From assembly GCA_052117605.1 (NCBI GenBank), contig JBQKIT010000028.1: a DNA stretch of 18,652 bases, one strand, 5' to 3'. Shown here piece by piece: positions 6,838-14,428 of the stretch. The stretch's first letter is position 1. Each line of letters opens with the position of its first letter. Source of the DNA: CAG-791 sp000431495. Lineage in GTDB: Bacteria > Bacillota > Clostridia > Lachnospirales > Lachnospiraceae. Below the pieces are notes generated by a model, which was not told the DNA's origin, did no database searches, and saw nothing but the letters and a program-made list of their open reading frames with translations. The translations under genes and the position numbers were made by a program.

Positions 6838-7950
6838 ATGTCATTTCGAAGAAAACTGATCATCGCGTTTTCCATTGTGAGTCTCCTCCCGCTGATCCTG
6901 ACCATTGCAGGCTTCGAGGTCATCCGGAGAGTCCTTCCGAGAGACGCGGCCATGGTTCCGAAGCGTGTCATCATAACACTTGGAGTGATGGTTGTGGTCA
7001 TTCTGGTGGTAACTGCGCTCCTGATGATCAGCTGGATCAAATCCAGTATCCTGGATCCGATCAATCAGCTGAAGACCGCAATGAGCCGCATCCGGGACGG
7101 AAATCTGGATTACAGGCTGACAACGGAAGAAAAGGGTGAAATCGGAGAGCTGTATCAGGGCTATGAGGATATGCGTTTGCGGCTGAAGGAGTCTGCGGAT
7201 GAGAAGCTGCAGAATGATAAGCATGACCGGGAGCTCATCAGCAACATTTCTCATGATCTGAAGACGCCGATTACATCCATTAAGGGATATGTGGAGGGAC
7301 TTCTGGACGGAGTCGCGAACACGCCTGAGAAGCAGGAGAAGTACCTTCGGACGATTTACAACAAGGTCAACGACATGGTGAAGCTGATCAATGAGCTCAC
7401 CATCTATTCCAAAATCGACAACGATAAGATCCCGTATAATTTCCGGAGAATCAACCTGTCCGATTATTTCGGAGACTGCGTGGAAGAGATCGGGATGGAT
7501 CTGGAATCCCGAAATATTGAGCTGAATTACTCCAATCTTCTTTCCAGAGATACCGAGATCATTGCGGATCCGGAGCAGTTCAAGCGAGTCATCAACAATA
7601 TCGTCGGCAACAGTGTAAAATATATGGATAAGCCGCACGGAAGAATTGACATACGTCTTCTGGACGAGCAGGACAGCGTGCGGATTGAAATCGAGGACAA
7701 CGGGCGCGGAATTGCACCGAAGGATCTTCCGAATATTTTTGACCGGTTTTACCGGGCGGACAGCTCACGCAATTCGGCGACGGGCGGGAATGGCATCGGA
7801 CTTTCCATTGTAAAGAAGATCGTGGAGGATCACGGCGGGTACATCTGGGCAACGGCCAGAGAGCATGTCGGAACCTGTATGCATATGGTGTTCCGCAAGT
7901 ACCGGGAGAGTCGGCCGGTGGATGAAACCGTGACAGAGCCGCAGCATTAA
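6838..7950 (+). CDS. Sensor histidine kinase (HAMP, HisKA, HATPase)
   Basis: This membrane sensor autophosphorylates on His and passes phosphate to the next gene's regulator. The 370 residues hold two membrane segments (about 7-27 and 43-66), HAMP (67-120), and the H box NISHDLKTPITSIKGY (136-151, His139). The ATPase motifs are N box NIVGNSVKY, G1 DNGRGI, F box FDRFYRADSSR and G2 GGNGIGLSIV. Only about 15 residues lie between the two membrane segments, so there is no room for an external ligand domain; signals are probably sensed in the membrane or by partner proteins. The ATG at 6838 is preferred over an upstream in-frame start at 6787, because GGAGG sits 7 bases before it and the upstream residues are non-membrane. 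The kinase precedes the regulator, the less usual order in Bacillota. Confidence 0.93.
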   Translation: MSFRRKLIIAFSIVSLLPLILTIAGFEVIRRVLPRDAAMVPKRVIITLGVMVVVILVVTALLMISWIKSSILDPINQLKTAMSRIRDGNLDYRLTTEEKGEIGELYQGYEDMRLRLKESADEKLQNDKHDRELISNISHDLKTPITSIKGYVEGLLDGVANTPEKQEKYLRTIYNKVNDMVKLINELTIYSKIDNDKIPYNFRRINLSDYFGDCVEEIGMDLESRNIELNYSNLLSRDTEIIADPEQFKRVINNIVGNSVKYMDKPHGRIDIRLLDEQDSVRIEIEDNGRGIAPKDLPNIFDRFYRADSSRNSATGGNGIGLSIVKKIVEDHGGYIWATAREHVGTCMHMVFRKYRESRPVDETVTEPQH

Positions 7951-7994
7951 CGATCAGCAGGGAAAGAGCAGCAAGGAAAGAAGAGACGAAACCT

Positions 7995-8684
7995 ATGAGC
8001 AGAGTATTGATTATTGAAGACGAAGAGTCTATTGCAGATCTGGAGAAGGATTATCTGGAGCTGTCAGGGTTTGAGGTCATGGTTGAGAATCGCGGAGATA
8101 CCGGGTTGAAGGCTGCACTGGAGGAGGATTTTGACATCATCATTCTGGATCTGATGCTTCCGGGAACCGATGGCTTTGAGGTGTGCCGCCGGGTGCGCGA
8201 GCAGAAAAACGTTCCGATCCTGATGGTATCTGCCAAGAAGGATGATATTGATAAGATTCGCGGTCTTGGCCTCGGGGCGGATGATTACATGACGAAGCCG
8301 TTCAGTCCCAGCGAGCTGGTTGCCAGGGTAAAGGCACATCTTGCCCAGTATGAGCGCCTTGTCGGAGCGGGTCGGCCGGAAAATGACATTATTGAAATCC
8401 GTGGCCTGAAAATTGACAAAACGGCCAGACGTGTCTGGGTGGACGGTCAGGAGAAGCAGTTTACCACGAAGGAATTCGATCTTCTGACCTTCCTTGCGGA
8501 GAATCCGAATCATGTGTTTACCAAGGAAGAGCTGTTCCGCAAGGTCTGGAACATGGACAGCGTCGGAGACATTGCGACGGTAACGGTACACATCAAAAAG
8601 ATCCGTGAGAAAATTGAATACGATACCTCTAATCCGCAGTACATCGAGACCATCTGGGGCGTGGGATACCGCTTTAAAATGTGA
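7995..8684 (+). CDS. OmpR/PhoB-family response regulator
   Basis: A 229-residue DNA-binding regulator, the cognate partner of the kinase 44 bases upstream. The receiver domain (1-120) has the acidic pocket EDEE (8-11), phospho-acceptor Asp52 in LDLMLPGTDG, Ser79 and Lys101 in MTKPFSPSEL. Residues about 130-229 form a winged helix with TTKEFDLLTFLAENPNHVF and an ending VGYRFKM typical of OmpR/PhoB proteins. It starts with AAGGAAAGAAGAG upstream. Its targets are unknown; neighbouring candidates are the MATE transporter and the two envelope acylation loci. Confidence 0.95.
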   Translation: MSRVLIIEDEESIADLEKDYLELSGFEVMVENRGDTGLKAALEEDFDIIILDLMLPGTDGFEVCRRVREQKNVPILMVSAKKDDIDKIRGLGLGADDYMTKPFSPSELVARVKAHLAQYERLVGAGRPENDIIEIRGLKIDKTARRVWVDGQEKQFTTKEFDLLTFLAENPNHVFTKEELFRKVWNMDSVGDIATVTVHIKKIREKIEYDTSNPQYIETIWGVGYRFKM

Positions 8685-8724
8685 GCAGTCGGCAGACGGA
8701 TAAACAGCAGGAAAGTACAAATAT

Positions 8725-10059
8725 ATGACTCATGATATGACGAAGGGAAACCTTCTTCCTATTCTGGTTAAATTCACGATTCCGCTGGTACTGGGGAATC
8801 TGTTACAGCTGACATACAACGCGGCCGACAGCATCATTGTCGGCCGCGTTGTCGGAGCAGGGGCACTGGCAGCAGTGGGAACCAGCAACCCGCTCGTGAC
8901 CCTGATTATTCTTTTTGAACAGGGCATCTGCCTTGGAACCGGCATCCTGATCGGAATGATGTTCGGATCGAAGCAATACGAAAGGCTTCAGAGGCAGGTT
9001 TCGACGGGAATGATTTCCGGTATCCTGTTCTCGCTGCTGATGTCGATGGCGACGTTCTGCTTTGCCCCGGAGGTGCTTGCGCTGCTCCAGGTTGATGCGG
9101 CCATTCTGGAGGAGTCGGTTCTCTATCTTCGGATTGCGGCCTTCGGCCTTTTGTTTAACTTTGTTTACAACTATTTTGCAGGAACGCTGCGCGCCCTGGG
9201 AGATGCCAGGTCACCTCTTCTGTTTCTGGCACTCAGCGCGGGATTGAATATCGCAGGAGACTTGTTCTTTGTCATTGTTCTGCACTGGGGAATTGTAGGC
9301 TGTGCGGTCGCAACGGTTCTTTCGGAAGGCTTGTCCGGACTACTCTGTTTCCTGTATATTCAGAAAAAAATCCCTTTGCTGCAGCTCGGGAAGCGGTGGT
9401 TTGTCTTTGACGCAAGTCTGCTGAAGCTGACGCTTCAGTATGGCTTTGTCAGTGCCATGCAGCAATGTGCGGTTCAGGTCGGAAAGCTGGGGATCCAGAC
9501 CATCGTCAATACGATGGGAGTTGCATCGACCGCTGCGTTCAGTGCGGTGAACCGGACGGATGACTATGCCATAGTTATTGAGCAGAACATCGCACATGCC
9601 ATGACCAGCGTGATGGCCCAGAATGAGGGCGCAGGAGAGCATAAACGGGTATATCGCACGTTTCATTACGGAATGATGCTGGAAATTGTTTACGGTGTTC
9701 TTGCGGGAATTGTTTTTTATTTCCTGGCAGAGCCGATGATGAAGCTGTTTACGCAGGATCCGGAGGTTGTCCGGATCGGCGCGGTGTATCTTCATCTGAT
9801 TGCGTTTATGTACATTCTTCCCGGGATCACCAATGGTCTGCAGGGATATTTCCGGGGAATCGGAGACCTGAAGGTGACGCTTGTCAGCAGCATGCTGAAT
9901 ATGGGAGCACGTGTGGCGGCAGCTGTTCCGATGGTGTTTGTGTTCCACATGGGAATGGAGGCAATCCCCTGGTCCTATCTTGTGGGATGGGCGGTGATGC
10001 TCGCGTTTGAGGTCCCGTTTTACCGCCACTGGAATAAGAAGCATTTGGGAGAAAGGTAA
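8725..10059 (+). CDS. MATE-family multidrug/toxin efflux transporter
   Basis: A cation-driven exporter in the cytoplasmic membrane. The 444-residue length and about 12 membrane segments in two repeats (about 15-175 and 240-410) fit the family. MATE-typical segments include ILVKFTIPLVLGNLLQLTYN (13-32), ADSIIVGRVVGAGALAAVG (35-53), YFAGTLRALGDARSPL and GYFRGIGDLK. The substrate cannot be predicted. The gene lies 40 bases after the response regulator and 5 bases before the small DUF6472-like gene, suggesting cotranscription and possible control by the two-component system. A perfect 13-bp inverted repeat lies inside its coding region near the 5' end. Confidence 0.93.
   Translation: MTHDMTKGNLLPILVKFTIPLVLGNLLQLTYNAADSIIVGRVVGAGALAAVGTSNPLVTLIILFEQGICLGTGILIGMMFGSKQYERLQRQVSTGMISGILFSLLMSMATFCFAPEVLALLQVDAAILEESVLYLRIAAFGLLFNFVYNYFAGTLRALGDARSPLLFLALSAGLNIAGDLFFVIVLHWGIVGCAVATVLSEGLSGLLCFLYIQKKIPLLQLGKRWFVFDASLLKLTLQYGFVSAMQQCAVQVGKLGIQTIVNTMGVASTAAFSAVNRTDDYAIVIEQNIAHAMTSVMAQNEGAGEHKRVYRTFHYGMMLEIVYGVLAGIVFYFLAEPMMKLFTQDPEVVRIGAVYLHLIAFMYILPGITNGLQGYFRGIGDLKVTLVSSMLNMGARVAAAVPMVFVFHMGMEAIPWSYLVGWAVMLAFEVPFYRHWNKKHLGER
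8818..8850 (+). repeat. Perfect 13-bp inverted repeat inside the MATE gene
   Basis: AACGCGGCCGACA (8818-8830) is followed by the 7-base loop GCATCAT and the exact reverse complement (8838-8850). The RNA would form a very GC-rich hairpin about 95 bases into the coding region, over codons for NAADSIIVGRV. No T run follows, so it is not an intrinsic terminator. The encoded residues are conserved in MATE proteins, so part of the symmetry could follow from the protein, though a perfect 13-bp arm also needs particular codon choices. Confidence 0.8.
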
Positions 10060-10064
10060 TTATT

Positions 10065-10256
10065 ATGTCTGATTGTGATACCTGCAACAACCTGGAATGG
10101 GATGAAGACGAGCAGGATTATGTCTGCATCGCGGATGTGGACGAGGATGACTATGCAAGAATGATGCTGGAAGAACGCGGAGGCCATCCGCATCAGCGCT
10201 GCCCCTACTGGGTGAACGGCGATGAATATGCAGTGGTCCGTCATCAGGCGTTCTGA
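10065..10256 (+). CDS. Small four-cysteine acidic protein (DUF6472-like)
   Basis: A 63-residue protein of unknown function. It has CxxC at Cys4/Cys7, then Cys21 and Cys46 in RCPYW, followed by a conserved-looking GDEYAVVR ending. The four cysteines could bind a zinc or another metal. Composition is strongly acidic (DEDEQDY, DVDEDDY). From memory this matches the DUF6472 family of small Bacillota proteins. The start has GGAGAAAGG upstream, located in the end of the MATE gene, and the gap to MATE is only 5 bases. The trmL gene follows after 24 bases. Its placement between a transporter and a tRNA methyltransferase does not reveal its role. Confidence 0.8.
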   Translation: MSDCDTCNNLEWDEDEQDYVCIADVDEDDYARMMLEERGGHPHQRCPYWVNGDEYAVVRHQAF

Positions 10257-10280
10257 TGCACTTTGTAATGGGAGACTTGA

Positions 10281-10826
10281 ATGATACAGATTGTACTGCA
10301 TGAGCCGGAAATTCCGTTTAATACCGGAGCGATCGGAAGAAGCTGCGTGGCGACGGATTCTCCGCTTCATCTGATTGAGCCGCTTGGCTTTGTTCTGAAT
10401 GATAAATATGTCAAAAGGGCAGGGATGGATTACTGGGACAAGCTATCGCTTCACCGGTATCTGGATTATGAAGATTTTCTGCAGAAGCACCCGGAAATTG
10501 TTTTTGCCGGAGAGGAGCAGGAGACAACGGCTGCCCGGAGACCACATCTGTGGTTTGCGACGACCAAGGCGCAGCAGTGCTATTCGGATGTGTCCTATGG
10601 CCCGAATGACTATATCATGTTCGGCAAGGAATCTGCCGGGATCCCGGAGGAGATTCTGATTCGTCATCCGAAGGCATGTGTGCGGATTCCGATGTGGGGA
10701 GACATCCGCTCCTTAAATTTATCCAATTCTGTCGCCATTGTTCTGTATGAGGCACTTCGTCAGAACGGATTTGAAAACCTGTCACAGAAAGGGAGCCTGC
10801 ACCATCTCTCCTGGGAGCAAGGCTAA
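10281..10826 (+). CDS. trmL: tRNA (cytidine/uridine-34 2'-O)-methyltransferase, SPOUT family
   Basis: TrmL methylates the ribose at wobble position 34 of tRNA-Leu isoacceptors, using SAM, in the cytoplasm. The three SPOUT motifs are present: NTGAIGRSC (14-22, Arg20), FGKESAGIPEEIL (114-126) and IPMWGDIRSLNLSNSVAIVLYEALRQ (the trefoil-knot SAM site, 136-161; Ser150 and Asn149 conserved). At 181 residues it is a little longer than the roughly 155-residue E. coli protein because of about 20 extra C-terminal residues. The ATG has GGGAG 7 bases upstream. It lies 10 bases before the second MBOAT gene, so it is probably a passenger in that operon. Confidence 0.94.
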   Translation: MIQIVLHEPEIPFNTGAIGRSCVATDSPLHLIEPLGFVLNDKYVKRAGMDYWDKLSLHRYLDYEDFLQKHPEIVFAGEEQETTAARRPHLWFATTKAQQCYSDVSYGPNDYIMFGKESAGIPEEILIRHPKACVRIPMWGDIRSLNLSNSVAIVLYEALRQNGFENLSQKGSLHHLSWEQG

Positions 10827-10836
10827 AATACCTGCG

Positions 10837-12342
10837 ATGATATTCAACTCATTCTTTTTTATTCTGATATTTCTTCCGCTGACCGTGTCCGGCTGGTTTC
10901 TGTTAAACCGGAAGAGCATGACCCTTTCCGAGTGGTTCCTGATTGGGATGAGCCTGTGGTTTTACGGGAGCTTCAGCCCATGGTACCTCGCGGTGCTTGC
11001 GGTGAGCGTTTCCCTCAATTATGGCTTCGGGCGAATTGTTCAGGGCAAAAAGGGACTTCTTGCGGCAGGAATTCTTCTGAATCTGGCATTGCTCTCCTGG
11101 TTCAAATATGTCACGCCGGAGATGGGCGAACCGGAGCTTGCAGGGACCATGGTGCGCAGTCTCCTTGCAATCGGTCTTCCGGTTGGCTTTTCCTTTTATA
11201 CCTTCAGCCAGATCTCCTATCTGATTGACAGCTTTCGGGGAGAGGTGAAAAACGATGGTTTTCGCCGGTATCTGCTGTATATTACCTATTTTCCAAAAAT
11301 TGTTGAGGGTCCGATTACCTGCTATGAGGAAGTCATGTCGCAGCTTCGGGATCCGGACAACAGAGTTTTCTCCGCGGAGCAGCTGTCGCGCGGAATCCTT
11401 CTGTTTACCTTCGGTCTCGGGAAGAAGCTTCTGATTGCGGATGTGCTGGCCGGCCCGGCGGTTTTCGGAATACAGAGCGCGTATTATCTGGATACCTTGT
11501 CCGTGCTTCTGACGATGACCTGTTACGCACTGCAGCTGTATTTTGACTTCTCCGGCTTTTGTGACATGGCGATGGGAATTTCATGGATGCTGAACATCAA
11601 TCTTCCGCTGAACTTCGATGCGCCGTTTCAGGCAGAGTCTTTCCCGGAATTCTGGAAGCGCTGGCATATGACGCTGACACGCTTTTTTACAAAATATGTG
11701 TACATTCCGCTCGGCGGAAGCAGGAGGGGGACGCTCCGGACCTGCCTCAATGTGCTCGCGGTCTTTGTGCTGTCTGGCTTCTGGCATGGTCTTGGCTGGA
11801 ATTATCTGATCTGGGGCCTGCTCTCCGGAGTGCTTGTGGTTGCCGGAAATCTCCTGAGGAAGAGGGAGCAGAGTCGCAGGAAGGAGCAGAAGGCTGGCTC
11901 CAAAGCTGTGGAAAATACCGTCCGGACAGGCCTTGGAAGAGAGCTGAGGCGGCTGGGAAATTTTGCACTGTTTCTTGTAACTCTGGTGTTCTTCGGAGCA
12001 CCTTCCCCGGCGTATAGTCTGGCCGTTCTGAAGAACCTGTTCCGGCCGATGTGGCCGGGGTGGTTGTACCGCATGGCGGCAAAGCTGGAGGTGCCGGAAT
12101 TCTGGCTTCTGAATAAGGCGGCAGGGGCGATGCTGCCTTCTGCGAAAAATCTGATTCTGTTTGCGGAGCTTCTGCTTGTGCTTGCCGTATCTGCGGTTTT
12201 GCTTCATGGGAGAAGAACGGCCGTAAAGCTTGCGGAGTCCATGCAGCTGAATCGCAGAAATGCCGTGCTTGCCGGAATTCTTCTGATCTGGTGCCTGTGC
12301 TCCATGTCAGGAGTCTCCACGTACCTGTATTTTAAATTCTGA
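10837..12342 (+). CDS. MBOAT-family membrane O-acyltransferase, locus 2
   Basis: A second polytopic acyltransferase, 501 residues from the chosen ATG, distinct in sequence from the one at 1603-3117. Marks in order are the typical start MIFNSFFFILIFLPL, GFSFYTFSQISYLID (117-131), EGPITCYEE (157-165), QLYFDFSGFCDMAMG (233-247), FWKRWHMTLTRFF (272-284, His277), and YIPLGGSR (289-296). GFWHG (314-318) gives catalytic His317. It looks closer to the AlgI/PatA branch than its neighbour, so acetyl is a reasonable donor guess, which is inference. An in-frame ATG at 10738 lies inside trmL and adds non-membrane residues, so the start at 10837 is preferred. GGGAGCAAGG lies 15 to 25 bases upstream, rather far. 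The SGNH-like partner follows 19 bases later. Confidence 0.92.
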   Translation: MIFNSFFFILIFLPLTVSGWFLLNRKSMTLSEWFLIGMSLWFYGSFSPWYLAVLAVSVSLNYGFGRIVQGKKGLLAAGILLNLALLSWFKYVTPEMGEPELAGTMVRSLLAIGLPVGFSFYTFSQISYLIDSFRGEVKNDGFRRYLLYITYFPKIVEGPITCYEEVMSQLRDPDNRVFSAEQLSRGILLFTFGLGKKLLIADVLAGPAVFGIQSAYYLDTLSVLLTMTCYALQLYFDFSGFCDMAMGISWMLNINLPLNFDAPFQAESFPEFWKRWHMTLTRFFTKYVYIPLGGSRRGTLRTCLNVLAVFVLSGFWHGLGWNYLIWGLLSGVLVVAGNLLRKREQSRRKEQKAGSKAVENTVRTGLGRELRRLGNFALFLVTLVFFGAPSPAYSLAVLKNLFRPMWPGWLYRMAAKLEVPEFWLLNKAAGAMLPSAKNLILFAELLLVLAVSAVLLHGRRTAVKLAESMQLNRRNAVLAGILLIWCLCSMSGVSTYLYFKF

Positions 12343-12361
12343 GGTTCGGAAAGAAAGTACA

Positions 12362-13477
12362 ATGCGGAAACATAAAATCAAAAGCAAAGAGAATCCATAT
12401 CTGAAGGCGCTGGCAGGGACGGCGGCAGCATTGGCGGCCATCTGCATGCTGACTGTATATCTGCTGGATCCGTTTTATCACTATCATAAGCCGTGGTTTG
12501 GCCTGAAGGCGGTTCTGAATGAAAAGGAATATCAGGTGCCGGGAAGCCTGCGTCATTTTGATTATGACAGCGTGCTGGTCGGGTCCTCTGTCGTGGAAAA
12601 CAATGACAATCGCTGGTTTGATGAAGCCTTTGGAGGAACCACAATCAAGGCAGTCCGAAGCTATGGCGGCATTGCGGATCTTGTCTGGTACCTGAATCTT
12701 GCGTTTGAGTTCAGGGAGCAGAAAGGGGAGAAAATCCGCCGTGTTTTTTTCAACCTCGACCCTGCATCCCTGACGCAGGAAGCACAGACAACCTTTGAAG
12801 CTTCCGGCTGTCCCATGTATCTTTATGACAGGAATCCGTTTAACGATGTGAAGTATCTTCTGAACAAGACCGTTTTGCTGGAGAAAATTCCGTATGAGCT
12901 GTCCCAGTCGCTTTCGGCTGAATATAACGAGAATCTGTCCTACAACTGGGCGGAGGGAAAGGACTTTTCCGAGAACGGCGTGCTGACCCACTATTATCGT
13001 GTCAAAGAGGAAGCAGTGCCTCTTCCGGGAGATGCGAAGAAGAAAGAGCTGGAGGACAATCTGGCGCTTTTGTGCCGGGTTGTGGAAGACCATCCGGACA
13101 CGGAGTTCTATTTCTTTCTGCCGCCGTATTCCATGATCTGGTGGGACGATGCAGCAAGAAACGGGCTGAAGGAGGTCTATCTGTATGATGAGCAGCAGGC
13201 TGCAGGGAGACTGCTGGAATATGATAACGTGCGGTTCTTCGATTTTCAGAATAAAGAGGAAATCGTGACGGATTTAAACCGGTATATGGATACCGTGCAT
13301 TTTGATCCGGAGGTCAATCGTACCGTGTGCGAGGCGATGGCTGCCGGAAGCAGCGAAGTGACGACAGAGAATCTGGAGGATACCTTCGCGGCAACCAGAA
13401 CGCTGATGGAGCAGTATGAACAAGAGGTGATTCCGGAGCTGGAGGAAAATGACCGGTTTGTTTATGCGGAAGGATAA
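12362..13477 (+). CDS. Membrane-anchored SGNH-like protein, partner of the second MBOAT
   Basis: Probably helps transfer acyl groups to an envelope polymer outside the cell, as DltD and AlgJ/AlgX do. The 371 residues start with a basic stretch, then one membrane anchor (about 15-36). SGNH block I is SVLVGSSVVENND (70-82, Ser75/Ser76). Near the end DTVHFDPEVN provides the Asp310/His313 pair in the D-x-x-H spacing of the fold, so a triad is possible. It lacks the extra C-terminal domain of the SGNH protein at 5262-6785, and the two share little beyond the motifs. GGAAAGAAAG lies before the ATG. No ACP or loading enzyme is encoded beside this pair, so its donor would come from elsewhere (for example acetyl-CoA). 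Confidence 0.82.
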   Translation: MRKHKIKSKENPYLKALAGTAAALAAICMLTVYLLDPFYHYHKPWFGLKAVLNEKEYQVPGSLRHFDYDSVLVGSSVVENNDNRWFDEAFGGTTIKAVRSYGGIADLVWYLNLAFEFREQKGEKIRRVFFNLDPASLTQEAQTTFEASGCPMYLYDRNPFNDVKYLLNKTVLLEKIPYELSQSLSAEYNENLSYNWAEGKDFSENGVLTHYYRVKEEAVPLPGDAKKKELEDNLALLCRVVEDHPDTEFYFFLPPYSMIWWDDAARNGLKEVYLYDEQQAAGRLLEYDNVRFFDFQNKEEIVTDLNRYMDTVHFDPEVNRTVCEAMAAGSSEVTTENLEDTFAATRTLMEQYEQEVIPELEENDRFVYAEG

Positions 13478-13552
13478 CCGGAGAAAAGGGACGGGCTTTG
13501 GAATTGTAAGGGAGAAGAGGAAAACAAGCGATAGAAATCAGGAGGAGTCGTG

Positions 13553-14386
13553 ATGGAGGAGAGAGGCTGGTACAAAAGCGGAGAGGCACTGCTGGATGAA
13601 ATGAGAAAGACAAGAGTGCCGCAGGATATGCTGGCGCTGTGGTATCTGGGCCAGGCGGGGATTGCAGTGAAGTACGGGGAACATGTTCTGGCCGTGGATC
13701 CGTATCTGGGGCGGCCGGAGCCGGACACCCGGAGGTTTCCGCCGCCGTTTGCGCCGGAAGAAGCAGACTTTCTGGATGTTGTTCTGTGCACGCATAATCA
13801 CAGCGATCATCTGGATCCGTACACGCTGCGGGGAATTGCGCAGAGCTCTGAGAAGACGGTTTTTGTTGTTCCAAGGCCCTGTGTACAGGCAGTTCTTGAC
13901 TGCGGAATTGAAAAGGAAAGAGTGATCGGTGCGGCAGCAGGGGAGGAGATCTGGCTGGGCGAGGTTACGATCTGTCCGGTGCCTGCGGCACATGAGGAGC
14001 TTTTCCGTGATGAGAACGGAGACTATGAGAATCTTGGATATGTGATGAAATTTCCGGAGGCTGTGGTCTATCATTCCGGAGATACCATTGAGTGGGAAGC
14101 GATGACAGAGGAGCTGAGACCCTTTGGAATTGATGTTGCCTGCCTTCCGATTAACGGGAGTGACTGGAAACGAAAGCGTGCAGATATTATCGGAAATCTG
14201 AATGCGCGTGAAGCAGCAGACGTTGCGAATGAGATCGGAGCGGATCTTCTGATTCCGCTGCATTTTGACTTGTTTCCGCACAATGGAGAGAATCCGGCAC
14301 ATCTTGCGGATTATATGTTTACGGAGCATTTCGGACATAAGTATCATGTGATGGCTCCCGGAGAGAGATTTTTCTACAGCAGATAA
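13553..14386 (+). CDS. UlaG-like metallo-beta-lactamase-fold hydrolase
   Basis: A 277-residue cytoplasmic metal-dependent hydrolase. The metal site motif HNHSDH (81-86) and later ligands His147, Asp177 in HSGDT and His237 in PLHFD are all present. The N-terminal WYLGQAGIAVKYGEHVLAVD segment (30-49) resembles UlaG, which opens the lactone of L-ascorbate 6-phosphate. No other ascorbate genes or a phosphotransferase system are nearby, so the real substrate is unknown, and a phospholactone or related sugar phosphate is only a guess. ATG at 13553 is preferred over GTG at 13550 because AGGAGG (13540-13545) gives better spacing. The gap of 75 bases from the SGNH gene has no clear promoter. Confidence 0.85.
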   Translation: MEERGWYKSGEALLDEMRKTRVPQDMLALWYLGQAGIAVKYGEHVLAVDPYLGRPEPDTRRFPPPFAPEEADFLDVVLCTHNHSDHLDPYTLRGIAQSSEKTVFVVPRPCVQAVLDCGIEKERVIGAAAGEEIWLGEVTICPVPAAHEELFRDENGDYENLGYVMKFPEAVVYHSGDTIEWEAMTEELRPFGIDVACLPINGSDWKRKRADIIGNLNAREAADVANEIGADLLIPLHFDLFPHNGENPAHLADYMFTEHFGHKYHVMAPGERFFYSR

Positions 14387-14392
14387 GGAAAG

Positions 14393-14414
14393 GCTGCGGC
14401 GGAGCTGCCGCAGC
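14393..14414 (+). repeat. GC-rich 8-bp hairpin before mutY
   Basis: GCTGCGGC (14393-14400) pairs exactly with GCCGCAGC (14407-14414) around the loop GGAGCT. It lies 6 bases after the UlaG-like stop codon and ends directly before the GGGGAAAG that precedes mutY. No T run follows. It could affect mRNA stability or mutY translation. Confidence 0.7.
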
Positions 14415-14428
14415 GGGGAAAGCAGGAA

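Noticed and set aside
6841..7638. A 265-codon minus-strand frame opposite the histidine kinase
   Set aside because: The plus strand carries all histidine-kinase motifs. The antisense product is a low-complexity mix of Ile, Leu, Asp and His without family features.
12332..13093. A 253-codon minus-strand frame opposite the second SGNH-like gene
   Set aside because: The plus-strand gene has an anchor, an SGNH block and operon context; the antisense frame has none.
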